This document shows positions 1-6,821 of a DNA stretch of 13,895 nucleotides, piece by piece. A model generated the notes under the pieces. That model had not been told where the DNA came from, made no database searches, and saw only the letters and a program-made list of their open reading frames with translations. Source of the stretch: Ruminiclostridium sp. (GTDB taxonomy: Bacteria > Bacillota_A > Clostridia > Oscillospirales > Ruminococcaceae); contig JAFZOA010000101.1 in the NCBI GenBank assembly GCA_017550775.1, forward strand, positions 1 through 13,895, written 5' to 3'. The translations under genes were made by a program, and so were the position numbers. Numbering within the stretch: position 1 is the stretch's first letter; each line of letters starts with the position of its first letter.

Positions 1-16
1 CCTTTCAAGTAGTATG

Positions 17-247
17 CTATTGTTGCGGGGCGTTATTCCCCGTTTCGCTTGTGTATTCGAGAATGTCTCCCGGCTGGAGCTGCAGAAGTTCACACAGTTT
101 TGACAGATTAGACCCGTTGACAATCTTTCCTTCTCGGATATTCTGTAATGTACCCTCATTAAAAGTCTTTTCTTTGCGTATTCGGTTTGTGTTATATCCA
201 GCAGCCTTTAAAGCAGCAAGGACATCTATTTTATATTTTACAGGCAT
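17..247 (-). CDS. Small HTH (HTH_26/Cro-CI type) regulator
   Basis: Encodes 76 aa that are almost entirely one Cro/CI-type helix-turn-helix domain. The C-terminal pattern KLCELLQLQPGDILEY is typical of the HTH_26 (YozG-like) family of DNA-binding proteins. The ATG at 247 is chosen because AGGAAAGGGGG lies 7 nt upstream. The longer frame back to 319 would begin upstream of the predicted transcription start near 301. The gene is transcribed leftward out of the window, from a promoter embedded in three palindromic operators (321-410). It very likely binds these operators, repressing the rightward operon and itself; this is inferred from position. No membrane or cleavage domain is present, so induction would need a partner or antirepressor. 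Confidence 0.85.
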   Translation of the reverse strand: MPVKYKIDVLAALKAAGYNTNRIRKEKTFNEGTLQNIREGKIVNGSNLSKLCELLQLQPGDILEYTSETGNNAPQQ

Positions 248-307
248 ATCGTAGCCCCCTTTCCTGAAGGACGGCTCAAAAATGGGCATTCCTCTTTCAT
301 TGTACTT

Positions 308-336
308 ATTATAGCACATATTACATCAAATATCAA
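308..336 (-). promoter_or_regulatory. Leftward sigma-A promoter of the HTH_26 gene
   Basis: On the minus strand, TTGATA (336-331) and TATAAT (313-308) are separated by exactly 17 bp, placing the start near 301 and giving a leader of about 54 nt before the ATG at 247. The -35 box lies inside operator 1 (321-341), which suggests autoregulation. Confidence 0.75.
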
Positions 337-410
337 TGTAAATAATGCACAAATATTACATCAAAATATTATGTAATACGCGAATTGAATTACATCAATA
401 TTTGATGTAT
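321..410. promoter_or_regulatory. Three-operator array, TTACAT-N9-ATGTAA
   Basis: Three 21-bp inverted repeats share one architecture: 321-341 (TTACAT/ATGTAA), 356-376 (TTACAT/ATGTAA) and 390-410 (TTACAT/ATGTAT), each with a 9-bp AT-rich spacer. Their centres are 34-35 bp apart. Operator 1 covers the -35 of the leftward promoter, operator 3 covers the end of the -35 and the start of the -10 of the rightward promoter, and operator 2 lies between. This is the arrangement expected for cooperative dimers of a phage-type repressor. The presumed ligand is the adjacent HTH_26 protein. Confidence 0.8.
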
Positions 411-413
411 AAT
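385..413 (+). promoter_or_regulatory. Rightward sigma-A promoter of the small-gene operon
   Basis: TTGAAT (385-390), a 17-bp spacer and TATAAT (408-413) predict a start near 420. Operator 3 (390-410) overlaps it, so bound repressor should block polymerase. The predicted transcript begins with a hairpin (GAGGTT 421-426 pairs with AACCTC 436-441), a 5' stem that could stabilise the mRNA. Confidence 0.8.
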
Positions 414-470
414 AATATCAGAGGTTAGGAAAGGAAACCTCACGGCGGGAATACGAAAGGAAGTGAGGGA

Positions 471-578
471 ATGCCAATGACAGCATTAGAGCTTAAGCGG
501 CTCGAAGAACTTATCCGAGAGAACGAAAAGCTCAAGCGCACTATCAAGAAGCTGAAAAAGAAGCTTAAAAACAAATAA
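471..578 (+). CDS. 35-aa leucine-zipper microprotein
   Basis: A short frame runs from ATG (471) to TAA (578), first in the operator-controlled operon. AAAGGAAG lies 7 nt before the ATG at 471; an in-frame ATG at 477 preceded by GAGGG is an alternative start. The peptide is helix-forming and shows an unbroken heptad: a positions L11, N18, I25, L32 and d positions L14, L21, L28. An Asn at a central a position is the signature of parallel dimeric zippers of the GCN4 type. The C-terminus is Lys-rich (residues 26-35 are mostly Lys/Leu). I do not recognise a family. It could dimerise, bind nucleic acid through its basic end, or modulate another coiled-coil protein such as a repressor. Its position right after the promoter and good ribosome site support translation; its function is unknown. 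Confidence 0.6.
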   Translation: MPMTALELKRLEELIRENEKLKRTIKKLKKKLKNK

Positions 579-655
579 TCGGTGTCACCTCGCCAAAGAC
601 GCCACCGATTAAAGCAGAAACAAAACGGAGAGAAACCCGCCGCTTGCTTCTCTCC
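577..655 (+). other. Two tandem perfect hairpins between cistrons
   Basis: AATCGGTG (577-584) pairs with CACCGATT (603-610), and GGAGAGAA (627-634) pairs with TTCTCTCC (648-655). Both stems are 8 bp and perfect, and neither is followed by a T-run, so they are not ordinary terminators. They fill the unusually long gap between the zipper peptide and the HIRAN gene and could act as processing sites, a stabilising element or a folded RNA. Confidence 0.5.
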
Positions 656-698
656 TATGATACCACAAAAAGCGGCACTTGTCAAGGAGGAAATTTCT

Positions 699-1118
699 AT
701 GAAAAGTAAGGTAATGACTATCGCGAACGCACTTGTAAAGCAGGGCATGAGCAGAAGTGCCGCTATGATCCGCGCTTGGATCACCGTCAAGCTCCGCACG
801 CTAATCACCAAGACAGCAGGTGTAACCTACGGACGCAGACAGGGCTTGCTCGACAGGCTCAACAGATACAGCCCCGATGATATCACGATAACACTCCAGA
901 GGGAGAACGGGAACGCTTACGACCCGAACGCGGTGCAGATCGTGGCGGCGGTCAGAGGTAAGGGCTCGGCAATCATGGGATATATCGGACGGGAGCTTGC
1001 AAAGGTCATTGCTCCGCTGCTCGACAAGGGAAAACCGGTCAAGGCTGCTTTCGCGGGAATAACCGGCGGACATGAGTATGGGCTTAATTACGGCATGAAC
1101 GTGGCTATCAGCCTGTAA
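699..1118 (+). CDS. Stand-alone HIRAN-domain protein
   Basis: Encodes 139 aa starting at 699, because AAGGAGG sits 8 nt upstream; the same frame is open back to 582, but that part overlaps hairpins and has no ribosome site. Residues 1-32 form a basic helical segment (MSRSAAMIRAW) of a kind often seen in short phage proteins. Residues from about 38 to the end match HIRAN: ITLQRENGNAYDPNAVQI is the characteristic L-R-E-x-x-N-x-x-D-x-x-A-V core, followed by the GYIGRELAKVIAPLL segment. In HLTF/Rad5 proteins HIRAN binds 3' ends of single-stranded DNA. Stand-alone bacterial forms are common on mobile elements, but their role is not established. Binding DNA ends during replication or stress is a reasonable inference. 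It shares the operator-controlled transcript with its neighbours. Confidence 0.85.
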   Translation: MKSKVMTIANALVKQGMSRSAAMIRAWITVKLRTLITKTAGVTYGRRQGLLDRLNRYSPDDITITLQRENGNAYDPNAVQIVAAVRGKGSAIMGYIGRELAKVIAPLLDKGKPVKAAFAGITGGHEYGLNYGMNVAISL

Positions 1119-1129
1119 GGACAAACACG

Positions 1130-1158
1130 GAGCGGCAGGGCGCACACCCTTGCCGCTC
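1130..1158 (+). other. Intercistronic stem-loop
   Basis: GAGCGGCAGGG (1130-1140) pairs with CCCTTGCCGCTC (1147-1158) with one bulged T and a 6-nt loop. No T-run follows, so it is more likely an mRNA stability or processing element between the HIRAN gene and the next gene than a terminator. It could also attenuate the downstream genes. Confidence 0.45.
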
Positions 1159-1199
1159 GATACCGGACAACAGATCAACATACGAAAGGACATACCACA

Positions 1200-1577
1200 A
1201 TGGAAGAATTACAGAAAACCACAACCACCGAGCAGGACAAGGACATTGAAATCATGAAGCTTTTCGGACAGATTGACCACAATCTCATACCGATCATGAT
1301 TGGATATATGCGCGATTTGGCAGAACAGGATAAGCGACAGAAAATCAGAGAGCTTCGCGCAAGCGGCGCTATCCACAACGCTAATGACACTATGAAGCTG
1401 TTGTCGCATCAACCGCTGGATCTCGACAGGTTCAACAAAATGGTTCCGGAAATACTGGACGCATTCAAGGAAACGCTCACCGTTGATAATTTCGACCTTT
1501 ATTTCTCGGTCTATTACGCCGGTGTTATAGACGGAATCGGCAGGGAACGCAAACGCAGAAGACGCGAAACAGTATAA
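1200..1577 (+). CDS. Unknown 125-aa acidic/helical protein
   Basis: The third gene of the rightward operon starts at ATG 1200 after AAAGGA and ends at TAA 1577. It is predicted to be soluble and mostly helical. The N-terminus is polar (TTTTEQDKD), the middle carries amphipathic helices (QIDHNLIPIMIGYMRDLAEQDKR), and the C-terminus has an aromatic stretch FDLYFSVYYAGVIDGI followed by a very basic tail RERKRRRRETV. I do not recognise the family. The Y-x-x-G-x-x-x-G end resembles small phage proteins that finish with similar Gly-spaced helices, as does the following gene. No catalytic motif, signal peptide or clear membrane segment is visible. The basic tail may contact nucleic acid, but that is a guess. 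Confidence 0.75.
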   Translation: MEELQKTTTTEQDKDIEIMKLFGQIDHNLIPIMIGYMRDLAEQDKRQKIRELRASGAIHNANDTMKLLSHQPLDLDRFNKMVPEILDAFKETLTVDNFDLYFSVYYAGVIDGIGRERKRRRRETV

Positions 1578-1595
1578 AGAGAGGGAAAAAACAAC

Positions 1596-1817
1596 ATGAA
1601 ACACAACCTTGACAAGCTCATAGACGAAGGCAATGCGGCAGTATTCAGCAATGCCCGGTATGGGCTGACCGTCTCCGACATCTACGCACTACGAGACCGC
1701 TTTCTTGCTCTGGAAGAGCAGGAAGGGACAACCAACGCGATCATCGACATGATACTGATTACCTCACATATAGGGTTCGCACTCGGAGCACGGTACACGA
1801 GCAGGAAAAAAGCATAG
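1596..1817 (+). CDS. Unknown 73-aa small protein
   Basis: The last gene of the rightward operon begins 18 nt after the previous stop with GAGAGGG upstream of the ATG and ends just before a strong terminator. The protein is helical: MKHNLDKLIDEGNAAVF, then a polar helix (DIYALRDRFLALEEQEG), then a hydrophobic Gly-spaced end SHIGFALGARYTSRKKA. The ending resembles that of the preceding gene product, so the two may be distant relatives or partners. Similar Gly-x-x-x-Gly-ending small proteins are common in Firmicute prophages without known function. No domain is recognised. Confidence 0.75.
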   Translation: MKHNLDKLIDEGNAAVFSNARYGLTVSDIYALRDRFLALEEQEGTTNAIIDMILITSHIGFALGARYTSRKKA

Positions 1818-1821
1818 ATAT

Positions 1822-1860
1822 AAGCGGCACTCTCAGCATTAAACAGGAGTGCCGCTTTTA
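1822..1860 (+). terminator. Intrinsic terminator of the rightward operon
   Basis: AAGCGGCACTC (1822-1832) pairs perfectly with GAGTGCCGCTT (1847-1857) over 11 bp, followed by TT and a short AT-rich stretch. It lies 4 nt after the stop at 1817 and closes the small-gene operon. Confidence 0.85.
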
Positions 1861-2166
1861 TAGTGCTGTTGCAACCGTCCGTAGAAGCTCTGTTTCGTTC
1901 ATTTGTGGGAAAGATGTATCTTTACCCTCACGGGAATTAAACGCCGTGTACGCGCTCTCAGGCGCTAAAACGGATATAAATAAAGCCGGACTATCCAACG
2001 CAAGCATAGAACGGTAATACCACCGTTCAGACCGAAGGGCGCACTTATATACCACACGGCGGTATCGTGCTTGATCGGACATAAGAAACGCAAAGGTACT
2101 TTTGACAGTTCGCAAGCTCCTATCAAAAGTCCTTTGCGCTCCCTACGGGAGGAATAGTGAAAAATG
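1861..2166. other. Structured gene-free stretch between converging operons
   Basis: About 300 bp separates the two operon ends. A minus-strand frame (2115-1858, TTG start, 85 codons) runs across it but has no usable ribosome site, starts inside a hairpin loop and ends inside the opposing terminator, so I do not call it a gene. Visible structure: GAACGGT/ACCGTTC (2009-2015 with 2022-2028), a 16-bp stem at 2089-2138, and CTCCC/GGGAG (2139-2143 with 2147-2151). It may hold the leftward terminator, a folded RNA or a packaging/recognition site. Function is not determined. Confidence 0.5.
2089..2138 (-). terminator. Long hairpin, likely terminator of the leftward operon
   Basis: CGCAAAGG-T-ACTTTTGA (2089-2105) pairs with TCAAAAGT-CCTTTGCG (2123-2138): 16 bp with a single bulged T and a 17-nt loop. 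Read on the minus strand it is followed by TTTCTTAT, a modest U-tract. It lies about 30 bp beyond the stop of the last leftward gene. A terminator is the simplest role; the long loop leaves other RNA functions possible. Confidence 0.5.
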
Positions 2167-2517
2167 CTACTTGGTGTTTTGTAATATGCGATATAGTATA
2201 TGTGCGCAGCTTTCAGGAGACTTGCTATAGCCTATCCTTTCAGCTATCTGTTCCCATGTCAGCCCCTCTTCAAAACGATATCTGATAATAAGCCGCTCTC
2301 TTGGTCGGAGCGACATGATGAAAGCTTCGATTCTTTCAATTTCAGAGGTAATAGCGGCTTTCTCGTTATTCTTCTCCACTATTTGAGCGAGGATCGTGTC
2401 ATAGTATTTTGCGCCGCCGGTATCGAGCATTTTGTTTTCAAGGATATGCAGCTCTTCATCGAGCCTTTCTATCATCTTTTTCATATAATACCAATCGTCG
2501 AGCTGCTCTAATGTCAT
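2167..2517 (-). CDS. ArpU/RinA-like late transcription regulator (sigma region 4-type HTH)
   Basis: Encodes 116 aa. Residues 1-65 form a charged coiled coil (MKKMIERLDEELHILENKM and onward). Residues 68-116 form a sigma-70 region 4-like HTH: LRPRERLIIRYRFEEGLTWEQIAERIGYS. This layout is that of the DUF1492/ArpU/RinA group, which activates late genes in Firmicute phages and is usually encoded just before the terminase genes. Here no terminase follows: it is the last gene of the operon, 15 nt after the tape measure gene, with GGAGG placed 9 nt before ATG 2517. It probably controls late transcription of the element or of a helper phage; the target is inferred, not visible. Confidence 0.8.
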   Translation of the reverse strand: MTLEQLDDWYYMKKMIERLDEELHILENKMLDTGGAKYYDTILAQIVEKNNEKAAITSEIERIEAFIMSLRPRERLIIRYRFEEGLTWEQIAERIGYSKSPESCAHILYRILQNTK

Positions 2518-2532
2518 CTGCTGTAACCTCCA

Positions 2533-5500
2533 TTATTTGTACACACGGCGGCGGCGATCAATTTCGTAATCTTCGAGCGCGTCCATGACCATACCGACGA
2601 TCTCTTCCGAATAACCTTCAAGGCGATCTTCAAGGAACGCCGCCAGATCATCGACCCCGCCACTTCTCTCCGCGTGAACATTGATACTTACATTTATCGG
2701 GGTATCACCTACCGCACCCATAGAAACGGGATAAATATCAGGTCTCATGATATCGGGAGCGGCACTACCATTATTTGAGCTTCCGCCTGTATAACCTCTT
2801 TCGGTAACATACTCTTTATACTGTTTCATAAGCTCGGGCAGGAGCGCGACAATTTCGATCTCTCCTGGCTCTGTCATGCTCAGCGGTACAGTAACAGGCT
2901 GCAAAGCGGCACCGTGCTGTATGTTCTCGTTGTCGGGCGTTTCAGCGTCAGGGTACAGCGAATCCCATTCAGCACCCGTTCCCGCTGCATACTCGTTTAT
3001 CTCCGACAGTTCTTTGTTGTACTTTGTAACTACCTCGCTGTATTGAATGTATTCCTTGATATCTCGCAATATGTTCCGCGTCTGCTCCGCAGTGAATATC
3101 TGTTCACCACCTCCGAGACGCACAAGCTCGGGCCCGTTCTCCCCAACAAGTGCAAGTCCGGGCTTTGCGCCGTCGGTGCCGCTCGCATACGCGCCCGACC
3201 ATTCGGGTAATACCGGTCCGACAAACTCGGTCATAGCCTTCAGCTCTTCAGATGACGGGAGCGTCAGCGGTGTTCCGTCCGGAAGTCTCATGACCTGAGT
3301 ATTCGGATTCAACGCCGCCGACACCAGAGCCGCCAGCTTTTCAGCTTCGCGCACCGCTTCATCGGTGCCGTCGCGGATCCCTTTCACATAAGCGTCTATG
3401 CTGTCTTTCGCCGCTGCTTCGGCTTCATCCTCAATGTTCAAGGCTTCGACAGCTTCGTCTAGATGTTCCTGAAGCTTTCCGATATCTTCACCGGCGCCCG
3501 TTGTAAGCTCTGCAAGAGCCTCAGAAGTCAGGCGCTGCTCTTCTTGTACGCTTTGCCAATTCGCGACCATTTTCTTGAGGTCTTCATCGCTGGATTGAGC
3601 AAGCCCCGCGATCATGTTTGCACTTTCCGGCGAACCGTCCGCGAACGTTGCTATTACTTCGCGCAAGCCCTCAATATCATTCGCCTTTGCACTCAGAGCG
3701 GCAATGTTGTCGTTGTATTCTTTCCAATGCTCGGATTGCGACATGAGAGAAGAATTGATAGCATCGATATCCTGAGCAACGATCTCCGCCGCGTCATCCC
3801 ACAGCTTGTATTGTCCTTCAACGGACTTTTCAGCGGCTTCGAGCGCTTCATTATAAGCTTTCGCAAGCTCTTGTATATCCTTGATGTCCTGCTGTATCTT
3901 CGCGGATATTTCAACGGCTTCGACTGTCACGCCGTACTTTTCCGCCGCGTCCGCTGCTGACTGATAACCCGAAACTACCGTTCCCGCCGCTGTCTGCAAT
4001 ACGCTCTGATATGTCTTGGCGCTTGCAATAGCAGCTTTTAGCTCACTCTCTCCGACACCGTAGGACTTCGCCGCCGACGAAACATCGAGATAACCGCTTT
4101 CGACAGCCATGAGAGCGTTATGCAGGTTGTATGATATACCCGTTGCCTGCTCCATGAGCGCCGCCGAATCGCTGATTACGCCATTTAGCTTGTCAATCTC
4201 CGTTTGCAGCTCACCGGGAGCGTCCCTCAATGTGTACAGGTCTTCGAGCTTATCCGTGATATATTGGAAGCTGTCCGCGTACTCATATCCGGTTGCGCCG
4301 CTGTCACGCATAGCCTGCTGCATCTGTTCGAGCAGTTCGATCTGCTCCCTGATGTCGCCCTCGATAAGCAGGTTGCGCTCATTGTCGCGGCCGCCGGACA
4401 GCGTGACACCTTTTCCGGCTTCTTGCCATTGTTTGTAGAGCGTATTAAGTTCATCTTCAAACTTCTCATTTGTTCCGCTCCAATCAAAGGTTACCGGGAT
4501 CTGATGAGCCTCTGCCTCCGCAATGGCGGTGCGAGCCTCTTCTATCTGCTTTGTGATCTCAGAAATACGATAATCTTTCTGAATGTCAGTGAGCTGTTCA
4601 AGCTTCGCAATCTGTTCCTCATAAGACCCGTTCACAAGGTCAATGCCGTTCTTTTCTCCGTCGTAAAGCTCGTTGAGTGTCTGCTGAAGCTCTGCAAGGG
4701 CTTCCTTTTTCTCCGTCGTATCGGTGACAGTCATTGAGATTCTTTCGTATTCATCGACTACATCTTCAAGCTGCTTCTGTTCAGCTGTCGCGGTTTTTGC
4801 GCTCTCGGTGTATTCTCGTATCTCATCGGTAAGCTCCGCGATATGTTCCTGAGCTTCGTCTGTGCGTTCCGACAGCGAATTGATACCCTCGATAAATGCG
4901 ATAAGCGCCACACCCGCCAGCGCATACGGAGCGGCGGACACAGCAAAATTCAAAGCCTGCTGTGCGGAAGCGGCAAAGTTCGCGGCGATCTTGAACTGCT
5001 TCAATGTGTCGATAACGCTCTTCACGGTAGTATATGCACCGAACGCAGCGCCCGCCGCCGCTATTGCGCCGCCAAGAATAACAATTCCCTTTGTCAGCTC
5101 GGGGTTTTCCCGCATAAAGTCGTTTACGGCGGTCAATACGTCCGTCGCAAGAGCCGCGATCTCTTTTAGTTCGTCTTGGAATGTTTCACCAAGTGTTGTC
5201 TTGACGCCATCGAGAGCGCTGTTCATCAATGTGACCTGTCCGTTAAAATTGTCCAAACGGGTCTTTGCCATTTTCGACGCAGCGCCCGTGCAGTTGTTTA
5301 TGCTGTTTGTAAGCTTTTGGAAATCCTCATCGGTGGAGTTTACTATCGCAAGCAGTCCGTTATATCCGCGCTGTCCGGCAATTGCCATAGCATTGTTGAC
5401 GCGCTCCGCCTCTGTCATCTCGTTGAAATACCCGCGCAGCTCCGTTATGGTCTCCCCGAACGACTTCATTGTTCCGTCTGCGTTCACCGCCGTGATCTCG

Positions 5501-6642
5501 ACCTCTCCGAACGCATCAGAGGTGAGCGTCGCGCCTTCGAGCAGTCCGTTGAATGTGTTTTTCAGCGCCGTTCCCGCAATACTTCCCTTTACTCCCGCGT
5601 TCGCCATAAGTCCGACAGCGGTGGAAACATCTTCGATACTGTACCCGAGAGCGCCCGCGATGGAAGCGGACTGTTTGAAGGTTTCGCCCATGACAGAAAC
5701 GCTGGTATTCGAGTTTGTGGCAGCAGCGGCAAGAACATCAGCAAAACGCGCCGTATCTTCGGCTTTCAGGCCGAACGCGGTCAGACTGTCGGTCACTATA
5801 TCGGATGTCTGAGCAAGATCCTCGCCGCTTGCCGCCGCCAATGATAACACACCGTCCATGCCCGCGATCATCTGTTCCGCGTTCCAGCCCGCCATACCCA
5901 TATACGTCATAGCTTCCGCCGACTCCGTTGCGGTAAACTTCGTTGTTGCGCCGAGAGCCTTTGCCTGTTCAGAGAGAGTCTGCATATCAGCAGCACTCGC
6001 ACCGGAAAGAGCCTCGACCGTCGACATGGTTTCCTGAAAGTCCGCCGCGACCTTGACACACTCCGCATATTCGTCCGCAAGAGCCTTAACGCCTGCTATA
6101 ATACCCGTAGCGGAGAGAGCCGCCGCAACTGACTGAAACGCGCTCACGCCCGCGTCCTGATATGCTGCTGCTTGTTCCGCCGCCTCTTGGTTCTTTTGTG
6201 CAAGGGTATCGTATTCAGCGGCAAGGCGTTTGCTTTCGTCCGCAAGGCGGCTTGTGTCGATCCCGGATTCATGTAGTGCCGCTCTTTGAGCGTTCAGCTT
6301 CTCTGTCTGTCGTTCGAGCGACTGTGTGGCTTTCTCAATAGCTTGCTGCTTATCGATCATCTTGTTTTCGAGAGTAGCTGAAAAAGTTGCGCTTTCCTTC
6401 ATTTCCCGCTGTAGGTTGTCATGCTGCTGTTGCAGAGCTGTCAGCTTGCGCGCGGTACTTTCTACAGCCTGTTGCTGTCGCTGATAAGCGGCAATATCAC
6501 CCTGCATTCTGTTGAGCTGCTGCATAGCCTTTTCTGTTTCCCGGAAAGCCTGCTGAGCTTTCGCAAAGGTAGGCGCGAACTCTTTACCGACCTGAGCGTT
6601 CAGCTTGAAAAGCATGTTGTATTCCTTCGCTGTTGTGGACAT
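2533..6642 (-). CDS. Phage tail tape measure protein (TP901 family)
   Basis: Encodes 1369 aa, starting at ATG 6642 behind GGAGGG. Tape measure proteins set tail length, fill the tail tube and are ejected with DNA into the host membrane. Residues about 20-165 form a Gln/Glu-rich coiled coil. About 165-190 is a Gly/Ala helix. About 200-480 is the TP901 core (AADFQETMSTVEALSG; TKFTATESAEAMTYMGMAGW; GVKGSIAGTALKNTFNGLLEG; AIAGQRGYNGLLAIV). About 515-590 is strongly hydrophobic (IVILGGAIAAAGAAFGAY; YALAGVALIAFIEG). A long helical rod follows, then the family C-terminal motif near 1150-1175 (GLALVGENGPELVRLGGGE). The frame is intact and full length for a long-tailed siphophage protein. Oddly, no tail tube, chaperone, capsid, portal or terminase gene accompanies it; its neighbours are a sigma factor and an ArpU-like regulator. 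Confidence 0.95.
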   Translation of the reverse strand: MSTTAKEYNMLFKLNAQVGKEFAPTFAKAQQAFRETEKAMQQLNRMQGDIAAYQRQQQAVESTARKLTALQQQHDNLQREMKESATFSATLENKMIDKQQAIEKATQSLERQTEKLNAQRAALHESGIDTSRLADESKRLAAEYDTLAQKNQEAAEQAAAYQDAGVSAFQSVAAALSATGIIAGVKALADEYAECVKVAADFQETMSTVEALSGASAADMQTLSEQAKALGATTKFTATESAEAMTYMGMAGWNAEQMIAGMDGVLSLAAASGEDLAQTSDIVTDSLTAFGLKAEDTARFADVLAAAATNSNTSVSVMGETFKQSASIAGALGYSIEDVSTAVGLMANAGVKGSIAGTALKNTFNGLLEGATLTSDAFGEVEITAVNADGTMKSFGETITELRGYFNEMTEAERVNNAMAIAGQRGYNGLLAIVNSTDEDFQKLTNSINNCTGAASKMAKTRLDNFNGQVTLMNSALDGVKTTLGETFQDELKEIAALATDVLTAVNDFMRENPELTKGIVILGGAIAAAGAAFGAYTTVKSVIDTLKQFKIAANFAASAQQALNFAVSAAPYALAGVALIAFIEGINSLSERTDEAQEHIAELTDEIREYTESAKTATAEQKQLEDVVDEYERISMTVTDTTEKKEALAELQQTLNELYDGEKNGIDLVNGSYEEQIAKLEQLTDIQKDYRISEITKQIEEARTAIAEAEAHQIPVTFDWSGTNEKFEDELNTLYKQWQEAGKGVTLSGGRDNERNLLIEGDIREQIELLEQMQQAMRDSGATGYEYADSFQYITDKLEDLYTLRDAPGELQTEIDKLNGVISDSAALMEQATGISYNLHNALMAVESGYLDVSSAAKSYGVGESELKAAIASAKTYQSVLQTAAGTVVSGYQSAADAAEKYGVTVEAVEISAKIQQDIKDIQELAKAYNEALEAAEKSVEGQYKLWDDAAEIVAQDIDAINSSLMSQSEHWKEYNDNIAALSAKANDIEGLREVIATFADGSPESANMIAGLAQSSDEDLKKMVANWQSVQEEQRLTSEALAELTTGAGEDIGKLQEHLDEAVEALNIEDEAEAAAKDSIDAYVKGIRDGTDEAVREAEKLAALVSAALNPNTQVMRLPDGTPLTLPSSEELKAMTEFVGPVLPEWSGAYASGTDGAKPGLALVGENGPELVRLGGGEQIFTAEQTRNILRDIKEYIQYSEVVTKYNKELSEINEYAAGTGAEWDSLYPDAETPDNENIQHGAALQPVTVPLSMTEPGEIEIVALLPELMKQYKEYVTERGYTGGSSNNGSAAPDIMRPDIYPVSMGAVGDTPINVSINVHAERSGGVDDLAAFLEDRLEGYSEEIVGMVMDALEDYEIDRRRRVYK

Positions 6643-6687
6643 AATCCCTCCGTTTCTGCTCCTTTTCTTGCGTAATTCTTTGATAAA

Positions 6688-6712
6688 CGGCTTAACAAAG
6701 CCGCTTCCTTAT
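6688..6712 (-). terminator. Weak hairpin between sigma and tape measure genes
   Basis: CGGCTT (6688-6693) pairs with AAGCCG (6698-6703) around a 4-nt loop. On the minus strand it is followed by TTTATC, a poor U-tract. It may terminate or attenuate transcription from the sigma gene into the tape measure gene. The rest of the gap 6643-6821 shows no clear minus-strand sigma-A promoter, only short AT repeats (AGTAAA...TTTACT). Confidence 0.3.
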
Positions 6713-6821
6713 GGCCGCACCGCTGATCGAGTAAAGTAAAGTGAGAAATAATATTTACTAACTACGCGAAAAATGGGGTTGACAAGCCCGCGATGCTTTT
6801 TATATCGTTTCACAGTACCTT

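Noticed and set aside
70..90. TGGAGCTG near the left edge as the second att copy
   Set aside because: Only 8 bp shared with the tRNA 3' end and it lies inside the HTH_26 gene; too short to be meaningful.
321..410. Repeated ATTACATCAA units as a CRISPR array
   Set aside because: Repeats are short, palindromic and placed exactly on two promoters, with no spacers of constant length or cas genes; operators fit better.
801..1193. 130-codon minus-strand frame opposite the HIRAN gene
   Set aside because: Complement of a well-supported domain-bearing gene, with no ribosome site.
1858..2115. 85-codon leftward frame with TTG start
   Set aside because: It starts inside the loop of a 16-bp hairpin, lacks a usable ribosome site and ends inside the opposing terminator. 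I treat the stretch as non-coding but cannot fully exclude a gene.
4862..5844. Long plus-strand frames of 222 and 316 codons across the tape measure gene
   Set aside because: They are mirror frames of the GC-rich, Ala/Glu-rich tape measure gene, with no ribosome sites and no recognisable protein features.
6779..6806. TTGACA-N16-TATATC as a third firm counter-promoter
   Set aside because: Spacer and -10 are below consensus; mentioned only as part of a pattern.
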